Below, piece after piece: positions 9,109-19,276 of a DNA stretch of 64,000 nucleotides (position 1 is its first letter; each line of letters begins with the position of its first letter). The notes below the pieces were generated by a model. The model did no database searches and had not been told where the DNA came from. It saw only the letters and a list, made by a program, of their open reading frames with translations. Where the stretch lies: assembly GCF_000373565.1 (NCBI RefSeq), contig NZ_KB891816.1, positions 28,201-92,200 on the forward strand. The letters run 5' to 3'. Source of the DNA: Streptomyces sp. HmicA12 (GTDB taxonomy: Bacteria; Actinomycetota; Actinomycetes; Streptomycetales; Streptomycetaceae). A program made the translations under genes and the position numbers.

Positions 9109-10101
9109 CTACCTCAGCTTCGGGTCGAGGGCGTCGCGCACCGCGTCGCCGAGCATGATGAACGCCAGGACCGTGATCGCGAGGGCGCCGGACGGCCACA
9201 GCAGCGCGTGCGGGGCGTTGCGGATGTTCGCGGACGCCGACGAGATGTCGATGCCCCAGCTGACGGCGGGCGGCTTCAGACCGACGCCGAGGTACGAGAG
9301 CGTCGCCTCCAGGGCGATGTACGTACCGAGGGCGATCGTCGCGACGACGATGACCGGTGCGACCGCGTTCGGTGTGATGTGCCGCAGCAGCATCCGGGAG
9401 TTGGAGGCACCGAGCGCCCGCGCCGCCTGGACGTAGTCGTTCTGTTTGGCGGTGATGACCGCGCCGCGCGCGATGCGGGAGATCTGCGGCCAGCCGAGCA
9501 GCACCATGAACCCGATGACCGGCCAGACGGTGTTGCTGCTGACGACCGACAGGAGCACCAGGCCGCCGAGGACGACGGGGATCGCGAAGAAGATGTCGGT
9601 GATGCGGGACAGGATCGAGTCCCAGAACCCGCCGAAGAACCCGGCGAGGCCGCCGAGGACCGAGCCGAGGAGCGCGACGCCGACCGTGGCGCAGACGCCG
9701 ACGGTGATGGAGTTGCGGGCGCCGTACACGGTGCGGGTGTAGACGTCGCAGCCCTGGCCGTCGAAGCCGAAGGGGTGGCCCGACTCGGAACCCTGCTGAC
9801 GCTTGGACAGGTCGCAGGAGAGCGGGTTGCCGGACGCGATCAGCTGCGGCCAGATCGAGATGATCACCAGGAAGAGGATGACCAGGGCCGAGATGATGAA
9901 GATCGGGTTGCGGCGCAGGTCCCGCCAGGCGTCGGACCACAGGCTGCGGGGCTTGCCCGCCGGGCCGCCCGCGGAGCCGCCCGGCCGGCCCTGCACGGTC
10001 GCGCCCTCGCTGGTGGCGAGGTCCATCGCGCCGCCCATGCCGGTCGCGGCGATGGCACCGTCGTCGGGTGTGCGCCCGTCGGGTGCGTGCGGTTCAGGCA
10101 T
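9109..10101 (-). CDS. Peptide ABC transporter permease, DppC type (operon 1)
   Basis: 330 residues. A ~55-residue cytoplasmic tail precedes about six membrane spans. The tail and first loop match the OppC N-terminal domain, and the EAA-like coupling loop is seen around QAARALGASNSRMLL. It forms the membrane channel with the DppB-type subunit, whose gene overlaps it by 8 nt. The central domain is close to the DppC-type permease at 22333-23301. The large periplasm-facing loop contains the pair C...GQGC. Confidence 0.92.
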   Translation of the reverse strand: MPEPHAPDGRTPDDGAIAATGMGGAMDLATSEGATVQGRPGGSAGGPAGKPRSLWSDAWRDLRRNPIFIISALVILFLVIISIWPQLIASGNPLSCDLSKRQQGSESGHPFGFDGQGCDVYTRTVYGARNSITVGVCATVGVALLGSVLGGLAGFFGGFWDSILSRITDIFFAIPVVLGGLVLLSVVSSNTVWPVIGFMVLLGWPQISRIARGAVITAKQNDYVQAARALGASNSRMLLRHITPNAVAPVIVVATIALGTYIALEATLSYLGVGLKPPAVSWGIDISSASANIRNAPHALLWPSGALAITVLAFIMLGDAVRDALDPKLR

Positions 10102-11017
10102 AGCGGATCCTCGGGTCGAGTACGGCGTACAGGAGGTCGACGATCAGGTTCACCGCGAGGAAGACCAGCACGAGGATCGTCACGAAGCCGACCACGGTCT
10201 GGGTGTTCTGGCGCAGGATGCCCTGGTAGAGCTGGTAGCCGACGCCGTGGATGTTGAAGATGCGCTCGGTGACGATCGCGCCGCCCATCAGGGCGCCGAC
10301 GTCGGCGCCGATGAAGGTGACCACGGGGATCAGCGAGTTGCGCAGCAGGTGCCGGGTGATGACGCGGCGCCGGGGCAGGCCCTTGGCGACGGCGGTGCGC
10401 ACGTAGTCGGCCCGCTTGTTCTCCGCGATGGACGTCCGGGTCAGCCGGGTCACGTACGCGAGGGAGACCGAGGCGAGGACCAGACCGGGCACGATCAGCT
10501 CGCTGAAGGTCGCCTCCGTGGACACCGCCGGTTCGATCCAGCCCCACTTGACGCCGAGCAGCAGCTGCAGCAGCAGACCGGTGACGAACGTCGGGACGGA
10601 GATGACGACGAGGGTCAGCAGCAGCACTGTCGTGTCGATGGGACGCCCGCGCTTGAGGCCGGTGATGACGCCGAGCGTGATGCCGACGACGATCTCGAAG
10701 AGGATCGCCACGATGGTCAGCCGGATGGTGACGGGGAACGCGGTCGCCATCAGCTCGGTGACCTTCTGGCCGTTGAACGCCGTACCGAAGTCGCCGGTGA
10801 AGACGTTCCCCATGTACGTCAGGTATTGCTGCCACACCGGCTTGTCGAGGCCGAACTCCTTCGACAGCTGGGCCTTGGTGGCGGGGTCGCAGGCCTTGTC
10901 GCCGCACAACCCGGCGATGGGGTCGCCCATCACGTTGACCATGAGGAAGATCAGCAGCGTCGCGCCGATGAAGACCGGGATCATCTGCAACAGGCGCCGG
11001 ATCACATAACGTCCCAT
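10094..11017 (-). CDS. Peptide ABC transporter permease, DppB type (operon 1)
   Basis: 307 residues starting MGRYVIRRLLQMIPVFIGAT, a classic DppB/OppB amino end (membrane span 1 plus the OppB N-terminal domain). The coupling loop is at VRTAVAKGLPRRRVITRHLL. Around six spans are visible. The external loop after span 1 contains CGDKAC. It is separated from the upstream binding-protein gene by 80 nt that hold a hairpin (11049-11091). Confidence 0.93.
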   Translation of the reverse strand: MGRYVIRRLLQMIPVFIGATLLIFLMVNVMGDPIAGLCGDKACDPATKAQLSKEFGLDKPVWQQYLTYMGNVFTGDFGTAFNGQKVTELMATAFPVTIRLTIVAILFEIVVGITLGVITGLKRGRPIDTTVLLLTLVVISVPTFVTGLLLQLLLGVKWGWIEPAVSTEATFSELIVPGLVLASVSLAYVTRLTRTSIAENKRADYVRTAVAKGLPRRRVITRHLLRNSLIPVVTFIGADVGALMGGAIVTERIFNIHGVGYQLYQGILRQNTQTVVGFVTILVLVFLAVNLIVDLLYAVLDPRIRYA

Positions 11018-11048
11018 GAGGACTCCGGTTCCGATTCAGCGGGGCGGC

Positions 11049-11091
11049 GGGAGCGGCGGTGGGCCGGAGACCGGCCGGGACCGCCGCTCCC
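11049..11091 (-). terminator. Intercistronic hairpin after binding-protein gene (operon 1)
   Basis: 12-bp perfect arms GGGAGCGGCGGT / ACCGCCGCTCCC with a GC-rich 19-nt loop lie 6 nt past the stop of the SBP gene and before the permease genes. The likely role is partial termination or 3' protection of the SBP message, giving more binding protein than permease. Confidence 0.7.
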
Positions 11092-11097
11092 CGGGCG

Positions 11098-12729
11098 TCA
11101 GTTGACCTTGATCTCGTTGTAGACCGGAACGCTGAACGGGTTCAGCGCGACGTTCGAGACCTTGTCCGAGTAGCCGGCGCTGCCGTTCTGGTACCAGAGC
11201 GGAATGGCCGCCATGTTGTCCCGGACGACCTCCTGGGCCTGCTGGAACGTCTTGACCGCCTTGGCCTGGTCGGGCTCGGCGTTGGCCTTGTCCACGAGGG
11301 AGTCGAACTCCTTGTTGGACCAGTGGCCGTCGTTGGACGAGGCGTTGGTGTAGTACAGCGGCTGCAGGAAGTTCTGGATGAGCGGGTAGTCCATCTGCCA
11401 GCCGGCGCGGAACGGGCCCGTCATCTTCTTGTCGGTGATCTTGTTGCGGAAGTCGGCGAAGGTGCCGGTGGGGCTGCCGACGCACGCCTTGTCGTTGCCG
11501 AGGGCGTTGTTGATGGAGTTGCAGACCGCGTCGACCCACTCCTTGTGGCTGCCGGTGTCGGCGTTGTAGCCGATCGTCACCTGGCCGCCGGGGATGCCGC
11601 CGCCCTCCTTGACCAGCTTCTTGGCCTCGGTCGGGTTGTAGTCGCAGAACTCACCGCACAGACCCTCCTTGTAGCCGCCGTCCGCGCCGAGGACCGGCGA
11701 GGTCCAGTCGGTGGCCGGGGTACGGGTCTTCTCGAAGATGCTGTCGGTGATCTGCTTGCGGTTGATCGCCATCGACAGGCCCTTGCGCACCTTGTCGCTG
11801 TCCGCCTTGTTCCAGTCGGCGTCGTAGAACGGGAAGGCGAGCGTCTGGATGATGCCGGCGGGCGTGTTGATGTACCGGCCGTCGAGGTCCGTCTTCACGT
11901 TCTTGAGCTGCGCGGCGGGCACGTCGTCGACGAGGTCGAGGTTGCCGGCCGTCAGGTCGGTGTAGGCCGTGTTGTTGTCCGTGTAGACCTTGAGGTCCAC
12001 GCCGGAGTTCTGGGCCTTGTCGTCACCGGGGTACTCGTCCCACTTGCGCAGGGACATCTGGCTGCCCTTTTGGTACGAGTCCACGGTGTACGGGCCGTTG
12101 CCGATGGGCTTGCTCACGTAGGAGTCGTGGTCGTCGAAGAACACCTTGGGCAGCGGCGCGAAGGCCGCGTAGCCGAGCGTGTCGGGCCAGGTGGAGAACT
12201 TCTGGTTCAGCTTGACCGTGAAGGTGTTGTCGCCGGTGACCTTGAGGCCGGAGAGGGTGTCGGCGCTCTGCGAGCCGGAGTCCGGGTGGACCTTGTCGTA
12301 GCCGTCGATCTGGCCGAAGAAGTAGGCGTTCTTCTGGTTGTTCTTCAGGCTCGCGCCGTAGTTCCAGGCGTCGACGAAGGACTTCGCGGTGACCTTCTCG
12401 CCGTTGGAGAACGTCCAGCCCTTCTTCACGGTGATCGTGAAGTTCTGCGAGTCGGACGTGTCGATCTTCTCGGCGAGCATGTCCTCGGCCTTGCCCGACT
12501 TCGGGTTGTACCGCTTCAGGCCCCGGAAGATCATGTCCAGGACCTTGCCGCCCTGCACCTCGTTGGTGTTCGCGGGCTCCAGCGGGTTCTGCGGGTCACC
12601 CCAGGAGGAGCGCACGATCCCGGAACCGTCACCGCCGCCTCCGGAGTCGCCGCCGCCCCCACAGGCCGTCGCCGCGAGGGCTACGGCCACCGCACCAGCG
12701 GCCCACTTGGCGTGCGTGGCTCCACGCAT
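11098..12729 (-). CDS. Peptide-binding lipoprotein, SBP family 5 (operon 1)
   Basis: 543 residues. A lipoprotein signal peptide ends in ATAC with lipid-bearing Cys23, followed by a Gly/Asp linker. The mature part is a family 5 solute-binding protein (FRGLKRYNPKSGKAEDMLAE near the start; later FNPTEAKKLV-type segments). It captures peptides outside the membrane and feeds the DppB/C channel. GAGGAGG precedes the ATG. It is transcribed divergently from bldK across a 401-bp region. The amino end matches the SBP at 24374-26014 almost residue for residue (MRGA...AKW, Cys23), so the two are paralogues. Confidence 0.93.
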   Translation of the reverse strand: MRGATHAKWAAGAVAVALAATACGGGGDSGGGGDGSGIVRSSWGDPQNPLEPANTNEVQGGKVLDMIFRGLKRYNPKSGKAEDMLAEKIDTSDSQNFTITVKKGWTFSNGEKVTAKSFVDAWNYGASLKNNQKNAYFFGQIDGYDKVHPDSGSQSADTLSGLKVTGDNTFTVKLNQKFSTWPDTLGYAAFAPLPKVFFDDHDSYVSKPIGNGPYTVDSYQKGSQMSLRKWDEYPGDDKAQNSGVDLKVYTDNNTAYTDLTAGNLDLVDDVPAAQLKNVKTDLDGRYINTPAGIIQTLAFPFYDADWNKADSDKVRKGLSMAINRKQITDSIFEKTRTPATDWTSPVLGADGGYKEGLCGEFCDYNPTEAKKLVKEGGGIPGGQVTIGYNADTGSHKEWVDAVCNSINNALGNDKACVGSPTGTFADFRNKITDKKMTGPFRAGWQMDYPLIQNFLQPLYYTNASSNDGHWSNKEFDSLVDKANAEPDQAKAVKTFQQAQEVVRDNMAAIPLWYQNGSAGYSDKVSNVALNPFSVPVYNEIKVN

Positions 12730-13130
12730 GGAGTGCCTCCTCTTTGCCAGTCACGTGACACGTACGCCCAAATATCGGCATATGTCGCGCGCAGCGCACT
12801 CCGGGATCGGCCAGATGGTGGGCGCGGGCGGCGTCAGCCCTGGGGCACCCCTTCGACGGCGGGGCGCACAGCGTACGCATAGCGAGACGCGAGTATCCGT
12901 ATATCGGACGGCCCGCCCCATACGTCCTCCGCTGTCCCAGTTATGCCTCGGGTAGCCCCATGCACCGGCAATCCCGGCCCCTACCGAACGCAAAGCCCAG
13001 GGCAAGGATTCAAAGGTGAACTCAAGACATCCAGAATTCATTGACCGTGCATCAAATGCCCTGAAAAGGTCCCGCTTAGCGCACCGGTAGACCCGTTAGC
13101 GCATATGGACCCCTCAGGGCCTGGAGCACC
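12730..13130. other. Divergent control region between peptide operon 1 and bldK
   Basis: This gene-free 401 bp must hold both promoters. Near the minus-strand gene there is a 10-bp palindrome GTCACGTGAC (12750-12759) and TGACACGTAC (12755-12764), which recurs upstream of the paralogous SBP (26226-26235). CGGCATATGTCGC (12777-12789) has a near copy upstream of the orphan SBP (31950-31962). TCCGTATATCGG (12896-12907) recurs at 6912-6923. Near bldKA a possible -35 TTGACC (13041-13046) and weak -10 AAAGGT (13065-13070) precede a tandem direct repeat. Confidence 0.5.
13071..13103 (+). promoter_or_regulatory. Tandem direct repeat upstream of bldKA
   Basis: TTAGCGCA occurs at 13076-13083 and again at 13096-13103, each preceded by a CCCG-like block. 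The centre-to-centre distance is 20 bp, about two helical turns. The GGAG ribosome site and ATG follow within 30 nt. Position and spacing suggest a regulator site near the transcription start; the regulator is not known. Confidence 0.5.
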
Positions 13131-14162
13131 ATGACGACCCCAACTCCCCCTGTCACGACCTCACTCGAAGTCGTCCAGGACGATGCGCCCGCGCCCGGGG
13201 CGCCCACCCCCGCACCCCGCGGCGACGAGAGCCTCTCGCCGGGCAAGCTCGCCTGGCGGCGTTTCAAGCGGGACCGCACCGGCGTGATCTCGGCCTATGT
13301 GGTCGCTTTCTTCTTCCTGATCGCCATCTGTGCGCCGCTCATCGCCAAGCTGTACGGCAAGAACCCGTACACCACGTACGGAATGAACGTCCCGGGCCTG
13401 CTCAACGACTTCGGCTTCCCGGTCAAGGCCAACGGCGGGATCAGCGGACAGTTCTGGTTCGGCCTCGAACCGCAGCTCGGGCGCGACGTGTTCTCGTTCC
13501 TGCTGTACGCCATCCGCAACTCGCTGCTCATCGCGGCCGTCGCGACGATCCTGACGACACTGCTCGGCATCGTCATCGGCCTGACGGCCGGTTACCTGGG
13601 CGGCAAGACCGACTACTTCGTCGGCTGGGTCATCGACATCCTGCTGGCCTTCCCGCAGACCCTCTTCTTCATCGCCTTCTGGCCGGTCGTCATCTCGATC
13701 TTCGTGTCGCCGGAGGACAACACCCCGGTCTGGCTCACGGTCGTCAGCCTCATCCTCGTGATGACCGCCTTCGGCTGGTCGTCGGTGGCGCGACTGCTGC
13801 GCGGTGAGGTGCTCGCCCTGCGAGAACGGGAGTTCGTGGAAGCGGCGAAGGTCACGGGCGCCTCCCCGGCCCGGATCATCTTCAAGGAGCTGCTCCCCAA
13901 TCTGTGGACGCCGATCCTGATCCAGGCGACCCTCGCGCTCCCCATGTACGTCACCACCGAGGCGGGCCTCGCCTTCATGGGCGTCGGGCTGACCAACCCC
14001 ACGCCCGACTGGGGCGTGATGCTCCAGAACGGCGCGAAGAACTACCAGGAAGACATCACCTTCATGCTCTTCCCGGGCCTCACCATGGTGATCTTCGTCC
14101 TCGCCTTCAACCTGCTCGGCGACTCCGTGCGCGACGCGATGGACCCCAAGACCAAGCGCTGA
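13131..14162 (+). CDS. bldKA: BldK-type oligopeptide permease subunit A
   Basis: 343 residues. A DppC/OppC-type permease with a polar ~45-residue amino tail, about six membrane spans (first RTGVISAYVVAFFFLIAICA) and the coupling loop EAAKVTGASPARIIFKELL. GGAG sits 6 nt before the ATG. It is the first gene of a five-gene plus-strand operon ordered permease, SBP, permease, ATPase, ATPase. That order matches the S. coelicolor bldK locus, which imports a peptide signal needed for aerial growth. Naming rests on order, direction and neighbours (mshB and a divergent peptide operon), not on an alignment. Confidence 0.85.
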   Translation: MTTPTPPVTTSLEVVQDDAPAPGAPTPAPRGDESLSPGKLAWRRFKRDRTGVISAYVVAFFFLIAICAPLIAKLYGKNPYTTYGMNVPGLLNDFGFPVKANGGISGQFWFGLEPQLGRDVFSFLLYAIRNSLLIAAVATILTTLLGIVIGLTAGYLGGKTDYFVGWVIDILLAFPQTLFFIAFWPVVISIFVSPEDNTPVWLTVVSLILVMTAFGWSSVARLLRGEVLALREREFVEAAKVTGASPARIIFKELLPNLWTPILIQATLALPMYVTTEAGLAFMGVGLTNPTPDWGVMLQNGAKNYQEDITFMLFPGLTMVIFVLAFNLLGDSVRDAMDPKTKR

Positions 14163-14259
14163 GCCTCCCGCTCGCCGACTCCTCACCGGCGACCGGGCGA
14201 CGGGGCCCGGACGCCAGCTCCCCACCTCACTTCCCCTACCAGTACCAGGGCAGGAAGCC

Positions 14260-16047
14260 ATGTCCCTTTCGCGTAGAAACTTCGTCATAGCGACCTCGGT
14301 CGCGGTCGCCGGCAGCGCCGTGCTCTCCGCGTGCAGCAGCGGCAACGCCGGTGGCGGCGGCAGCAAGGACGGCGGCTCGGGCGGCGCCACCACCTACACC
14401 GGCGCCAAGGTCACCATCGGCACGGCCGCCGACTCGAAGGGCCCCGCGCCGGAGCTCGACGGAGCGAAGAAGGGCGGCACGATCTACGGCTACTCGCCCG
14501 ACGACTTCTCGCACCTGGACCCGCAGCGCATCTACTACTCGTACAACTCCACGGTCGCGCTGCTCTACGCGCGCTGCCTGACCGGCTACAAGATCGACGC
14601 GAACGGCCACCAGAAGCTCGTCGGCGACCTCGCCACCGACACCGGCACGGCCTCGAACGGCAACAAGACCTGGACGTTCACGCTCAAGGACGGTCTCAAG
14701 TGGGACGACGGCAGCGAGCTGACCGTCGACGACGTCCGGCACGGCTTCGAGCGCGGCTGGGCCCCCTTCATCACCGAGGGCGCCACCTACGCGCAGCTGG
14801 CGCTGACCGGCAAGGGCGGCAAGTGGCGTGACGCGTACGAGGGTCCGTACAAGGGCAAGCACCTGGACGCGATCGTCGTCGACAAGGCGAAGAAGACGAT
14901 CACCTTCAACCTGGTCGAGGCCCGCCCGGACTTCAACTTCACGCTGGCCATGCACACCTACGCGGCCGCGCCGGTGAAGCTGGACACCAAGGAGAAGTAC
15001 GACAAGGCCCCGCGCTCCTGCGGCCCGTACAAGATCAAGGCGCACACCACCGACAAGTCGATGACGATCGTGCGCAACAAGCACTGGGACGCCTCGACGG
15101 ACTCGATCCGCAACGCCTACCCGGACGGCTTCGAGTTCACCTTCGGCGTCGAGGGACTGGACTCCACCGACCGGCTCATCTCGGACCAGGGCAACGACCA
15201 GTTCGCGGTCTCGATCTACAAGGGCATCCCGGCCGAGCGCATGCAGAAGGTGCTCACCACGCCGGACCTCAAGGCCCGCACCTTCAACGGCCTGCTGACC
15301 GGCAGCTACTACTACGCCATCAACACCAAGCGGGTCACCGACCTCGCGGTGCGCCAGGCCCTCAACATCGCCTGGCCGCTGGAGCAGATCCGCAAGATCT
15401 ACGGCGGCACCTCGGCCGGTGACTACGCGACCAGCATCATGAGCCCGGACATGGTCGGCTACGAGAAGTCCGACGTGTACGGCAAGCTCAAGAAGCCGGC
15501 GGGTGACGCCAAGCGCGCCAAGGCCCTGCTGAAGAAGGCCGGCAAGCTGGGCATGAAGATCGTCTACGCGTACGAGCAGGACCCGACGTACGACAAGACC
15601 AAGGTCGTCATCGAGAACGCGCTGAAGGAGGCCGGCTTCACGCCGGTCATGAAGCCGATCGACTCGACGTCGTACTACGACCAGATCCAGCAGGTCGACA
15701 ACAGCTACGACGTGATGTGGTTCGGCTGGTCCCCGGACTGGCCCACCGCCTACACCATGATCCAGCCGCTGTTCGACGGCGGTGCGATCGGCAACGGCCA
15801 GAACAACGTCTCGCAGACCGACATCTCCTGGATCAACGACGGCATCAAGAAGAACGAGGCCATCACCGACCAGGTGGAGGCAGGCAAGGCCTGGGCCGCG
15901 CTCGACAAGCGGATCATGAAGGAGGTCGCGCCGATCATCCCGGAGACCTTCCAGCGCCGCTGGTACATCCACGGCTCCAAGGTCGGCACGCAGTTCGACC
16001 CGAACTTCTCGGCGTCGCTGCTCACCAAGACCTACGTGAAGGCCTGA
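14260..16047 (+). CDS. bldKB: BldK-type peptide-binding lipoprotein (Tat signal)
   Basis: 595 residues. The amino end MSLSRRNF is a twin-arginine motif, followed by a hydrophobic stretch and lipobox LSAC with Cys25, so it should be exported folded by Tat and lipidated. The mature part is family 5 SBP (YSPDDFSHLDPQRIYY; GSYYYAINTKRVTDLAVRQAL; DVMWFGWSPDWPT). In S. coelicolor BldKB binds an extracellular peptide signal. It differs from the two neighbouring SBPs, which have Sec-type signals. The mature protein is rich in Lys and Tyr. A hairpin follows at 16064-16096. Confidence 0.87.
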   Translation: MSLSRRNFVIATSVAVAGSAVLSACSSGNAGGGGSKDGGSGGATTYTGAKVTIGTAADSKGPAPELDGAKKGGTIYGYSPDDFSHLDPQRIYYSYNSTVALLYARCLTGYKIDANGHQKLVGDLATDTGTASNGNKTWTFTLKDGLKWDDGSELTVDDVRHGFERGWAPFITEGATYAQLALTGKGGKWRDAYEGPYKGKHLDAIVVDKAKKTITFNLVEARPDFNFTLAMHTYAAAPVKLDTKEKYDKAPRSCGPYKIKAHTTDKSMTIVRNKHWDASTDSIRNAYPDGFEFTFGVEGLDSTDRLISDQGNDQFAVSIYKGIPAERMQKVLTTPDLKARTFNGLLTGSYYYAINTKRVTDLAVRQALNIAWPLEQIRKIYGGTSAGDYATSIMSPDMVGYEKSDVYGKLKKPAGDAKRAKALLKKAGKLGMKIVYAYEQDPTYDKTKVVIENALKEAGFTPVMKPIDSTSYYDQIQQVDNSYDVMWFGWSPDWPTAYTMIQPLFDGGAIGNGQNNVSQTDISWINDGIKKNEAITDQVEAGKAWAALDKRIMKEVAPIIPETFQRRWYIHGSKVGTQFDPNFSASLLTKTYVKA

Positions 16048-16063
16048 CGCACGGCCCTGTAAC

Positions 16064-16096
16064 GGCGGGGCGCCGCGACCCCCACGGCGCCCCGCC
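16064..16096 (+). terminator. Intercistronic hairpin after bldKB
   Basis: Perfect 12-bp arms GGCGGGGCGCCG / CGGCGCCCCGCC with a 9-nt loop, 16 nt after the SBP stop and before the next permease. It is the same layout as in the other transport operons here. It probably reduces downstream transcription or protects the SBP message. Confidence 0.75.
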
Positions 16097-16172
16097 TCCC
16101 CCTTCCTCGCCTCCTCGCCTCCGCCGGCCGCCTCAGGCAGCCCTTCGGCATCCGTCAGGAAACCCAACTGCC

Positions 16173-17153
16173 ATGCTCCGCTTCCTCCTTCGACGAGTCG
16201 TCGGCGCCGCGGTGATCCTGCTGATCATCAGCGCCATCGTGTTCGTCCTGTTCTACGCCGCCCCGCGCGACCCCGCCCGAATCGCCTGCGGCAAGGTCTG
16301 TACGCCCGAGACGCTGGCGCTGGTGAAGAAGAACCTGGGGATCGCCGATCCGCTGCCGGTGCAGTACTGGCACTGGCTCCAGGGCGTGTTCGTCGGCCGC
16401 GACTACTCCTCGTTCGGGCACTGCCCCGCGCCCTGCCTGGGCTTCTCCTTCCAGAACCACGAGCCGGTCCTCGGCACCATCCTCGACCGCCTGCCGACCA
16501 CCATCTCGCTCTCCCTCGGCTCCGCCGTGGTCTTCGTGATCTTCGGTGTCGGCACCGGCATGCTGGCCGCGTCCAAGCAGGGCAAGGCGCTCGACAAGGT
16601 CGCCAGCTCCGCCTCGCTGATCGCCTCCTCCATGCAGATCTACGTGGTCGGCGTCCTCGCCACCTACCTGCTGGTCGACCAGTGGCACCTGCTCGACCGC
16701 GCCAGCTACACGCCGCTCACCCAGAACCCGCTGACGTGGGCGAAGGGGCTGCTGCTGCCCTGGCTGGTCCTCTCCCTCATCTGGACCGCCAACTACACGC
16801 GCATGACCCGCTCCCAGATGGTCGAGCAGCTCAGCGAGGACTACGTCCGCACCGCCCGCGCCAAGGGACTCGCCGGGCGCACGGTGTTCTTCCGGTTCGC
16901 CTGGCGCGGCGCGATGGCCCCGATCGTCACCATCTTCGGCATGGACCTCGGCCTGCTGTTCGGCGGCGCGATCATCACCGAGTCGACCTTCAGCCTCCAG
17001 GGCCTCGGCATGCTCTCCGTGAAGGCCGTCTCCACCAACGACCTGCCGGTGCTGCTCGGGGTCGTCCTGGTGGCCGCCGCCTTCATCGTCCTCTTCAACA
17101 TCGTGGTGGACGCCGTGTACGCCTCCATCGACCCGCGCGTGCGGCTGGCCTAG
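16173..17153 (+). CDS. bldKC: BldK-type oligopeptide permease subunit C (DppB type)
   Basis: 326 residues starting MLRFLLRRVVGAAVILLII, the usual DppB/OppB first span. An extended external loop contains two cysteine pairs (CGKVC and CPAPC), which could form disulfides. The coupling loop is VRTARAKGLAGRTVFFRFA. The longer open frame upstream runs antisense-like over the SBP end and is not used; the ATG at 16173 has only a weak AGGA 12 nt before it. It partners BldKA in the channel. The next gene begins 21 nt later. Confidence 0.85.
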   Translation: MLRFLLRRVVGAAVILLIISAIVFVLFYAAPRDPARIACGKVCTPETLALVKKNLGIADPLPVQYWHWLQGVFVGRDYSSFGHCPAPCLGFSFQNHEPVLGTILDRLPTTISLSLGSAVVFVIFGVGTGMLAASKQGKALDKVASSASLIASSMQIYVVGVLATYLLVDQWHLLDRASYTPLTQNPLTWAKGLLLPWLVLSLIWTANYTRMTRSQMVEQLSEDYVRTARAKGLAGRTVFFRFAWRGAMAPIVTIFGMDLGLLFGGAIITESTFSLQGLGMLSVKAVSTNDLPVLLGVVLVAAAFIVLFNIVVDAVYASIDPRVRLA

Positions 17154-17173
17154 AGAGAAACGGGAAACAGATC

Positions 17174-18217
17174 ATGAGCGACCCCCTCTCCCCCTTCTTG
17201 GCCGTACGTGACCTGCACGTCCACTTCTCCACCGAGGACGGCACGGTCAAGGCGGTCGACGGGCTCTCCTTCGACCTCGAACGCGGCCGCACCCTCGGCA
17301 TCGTGGGCGAGTCGGGCTCCGGCAAGTCCGTCACCAACATGGCGATCCTCGGCCTGCACGACCGCGAGCGCACCGACCTCGGCGGCGAGATCGTCCTCGA
17401 CGGCCAGGAGCTGCTGAGCGCCACGGAGCGGGAGCTGGAGCGGCTGCGCGGCAACAAGATGTCGATGATCTTCCAGGACGCGCTCGCCTCCCTCTCGCCG
17501 TACCACACGGTCGGTCGGCAGATCGCCGAGACGTACCGCAAGCACACCGGCGCCTCCAAGAAGGAGGCGCGGGCGCGGGCGATCGAGATGCTCACCAAGG
17601 TCGGCATCCCGCAGCCGGACCTGCGCGTGGACGACTACCCGCACCAGTTCTCCGGCGGTATGCGCCAGCGCGCGATGATCGCGATGGCCCTGGTCTGCGA
17701 CCCGGCGCTGCTGATCGCGGACGAGCCGACGACCGCGCTCGACGTGACGGTGCAGGCCCAGATCATGGACCTGCTCAAGGACCTGCAGCAGGAGTTCGGC
17801 ACGTCGATCGTCTTCATCACGCACGACCTCGGGGTCATCGCCGACATCGCGGACGACGTGCTGGTGATGTACGGCGGGCGGTGCGTGGAGCGGGGCACGA
17901 AGCAGGAGGTGCTGCGGGCGCCCCAACACCCTTACACCTGGGGCCTGCTGGGCTCGATGCCGAGCCTGACGGCGCCGGTGGACGTGCCGCTCTCCCCCAT
18001 CCCCGGCACCCCGCCGAGCCTGCTCAACCCGCCGACCGGCTGCCGCTTCCACCCGCGCTGCACGTTCGTGGAGCAGGTGCCCGGCGGCCGGTGCGGCAGC
18101 GAGGTGCCGGTGCTCGGCAGCGGGACCGGGGCCGAGCGCAGCCCGGCCTGCCATCTGACCCGGGGCCAGCGCGACCGGTTCTTCGCCGAGCTGGCCACCA
18201 GCTCCAGCTCCCACTGA
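17174..18217 (+). CDS. bldKD: BldK-type oligopeptide transporter ATPase D
   Basis: 347 residues. DppD/OppD-type ATPase with Walker A GESGSGKSV, signature FSGGMRQR, Walker B ALLIADEPTTALD and H-loop ITHDLGVI. The C-terminal oligopeptide domain has cysteines in CRFHPRCTF and two further ones before the end. The ATG at 17174 gives MSDPLSPFLAVRDLHV; the preceding bases GGGAAACAG are a moderate ribosome site. It should act as a heterodimer with BldKE. Confidence 0.86.
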   Translation: MSDPLSPFLAVRDLHVHFSTEDGTVKAVDGLSFDLERGRTLGIVGESGSGKSVTNMAILGLHDRERTDLGGEIVLDGQELLSATERELERLRGNKMSMIFQDALASLSPYHTVGRQIAETYRKHTGASKKEARARAIEMLTKVGIPQPDLRVDDYPHQFSGGMRQRAMIAMALVCDPALLIADEPTTALDVTVQAQIMDLLKDLQQEFGTSIVFITHDLGVIADIADDVLVMYGGRCVERGTKQEVLRAPQHPYTWGLLGSMPSLTAPVDVPLSPIPGTPPSLLNPPTGCRFHPRCTFVEQVPGGRCGSEVPVLGSGTGAERSPACHLTRGQRDRFFAELATSSSSH

Positions 18218-18241
18218 CGTACAGGACAAGGGACTTCACCC

Positions 18242-19276
<1,035 letters not shown>

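Noticed and set aside
9104..9940. Upstream extension of the DppD-type ATPase of operon 1
   Set aside because: The extra part lies inside the DppC-type permease in another frame; MPLLEVRDLN at 9103 is the normal family start.
12750..12759. BldD box in the bldK/operon 1 region
   Set aside because: GTCACGTGAC does not fit the spaced BldD consensus; it is kept only as an unexplained palindrome.
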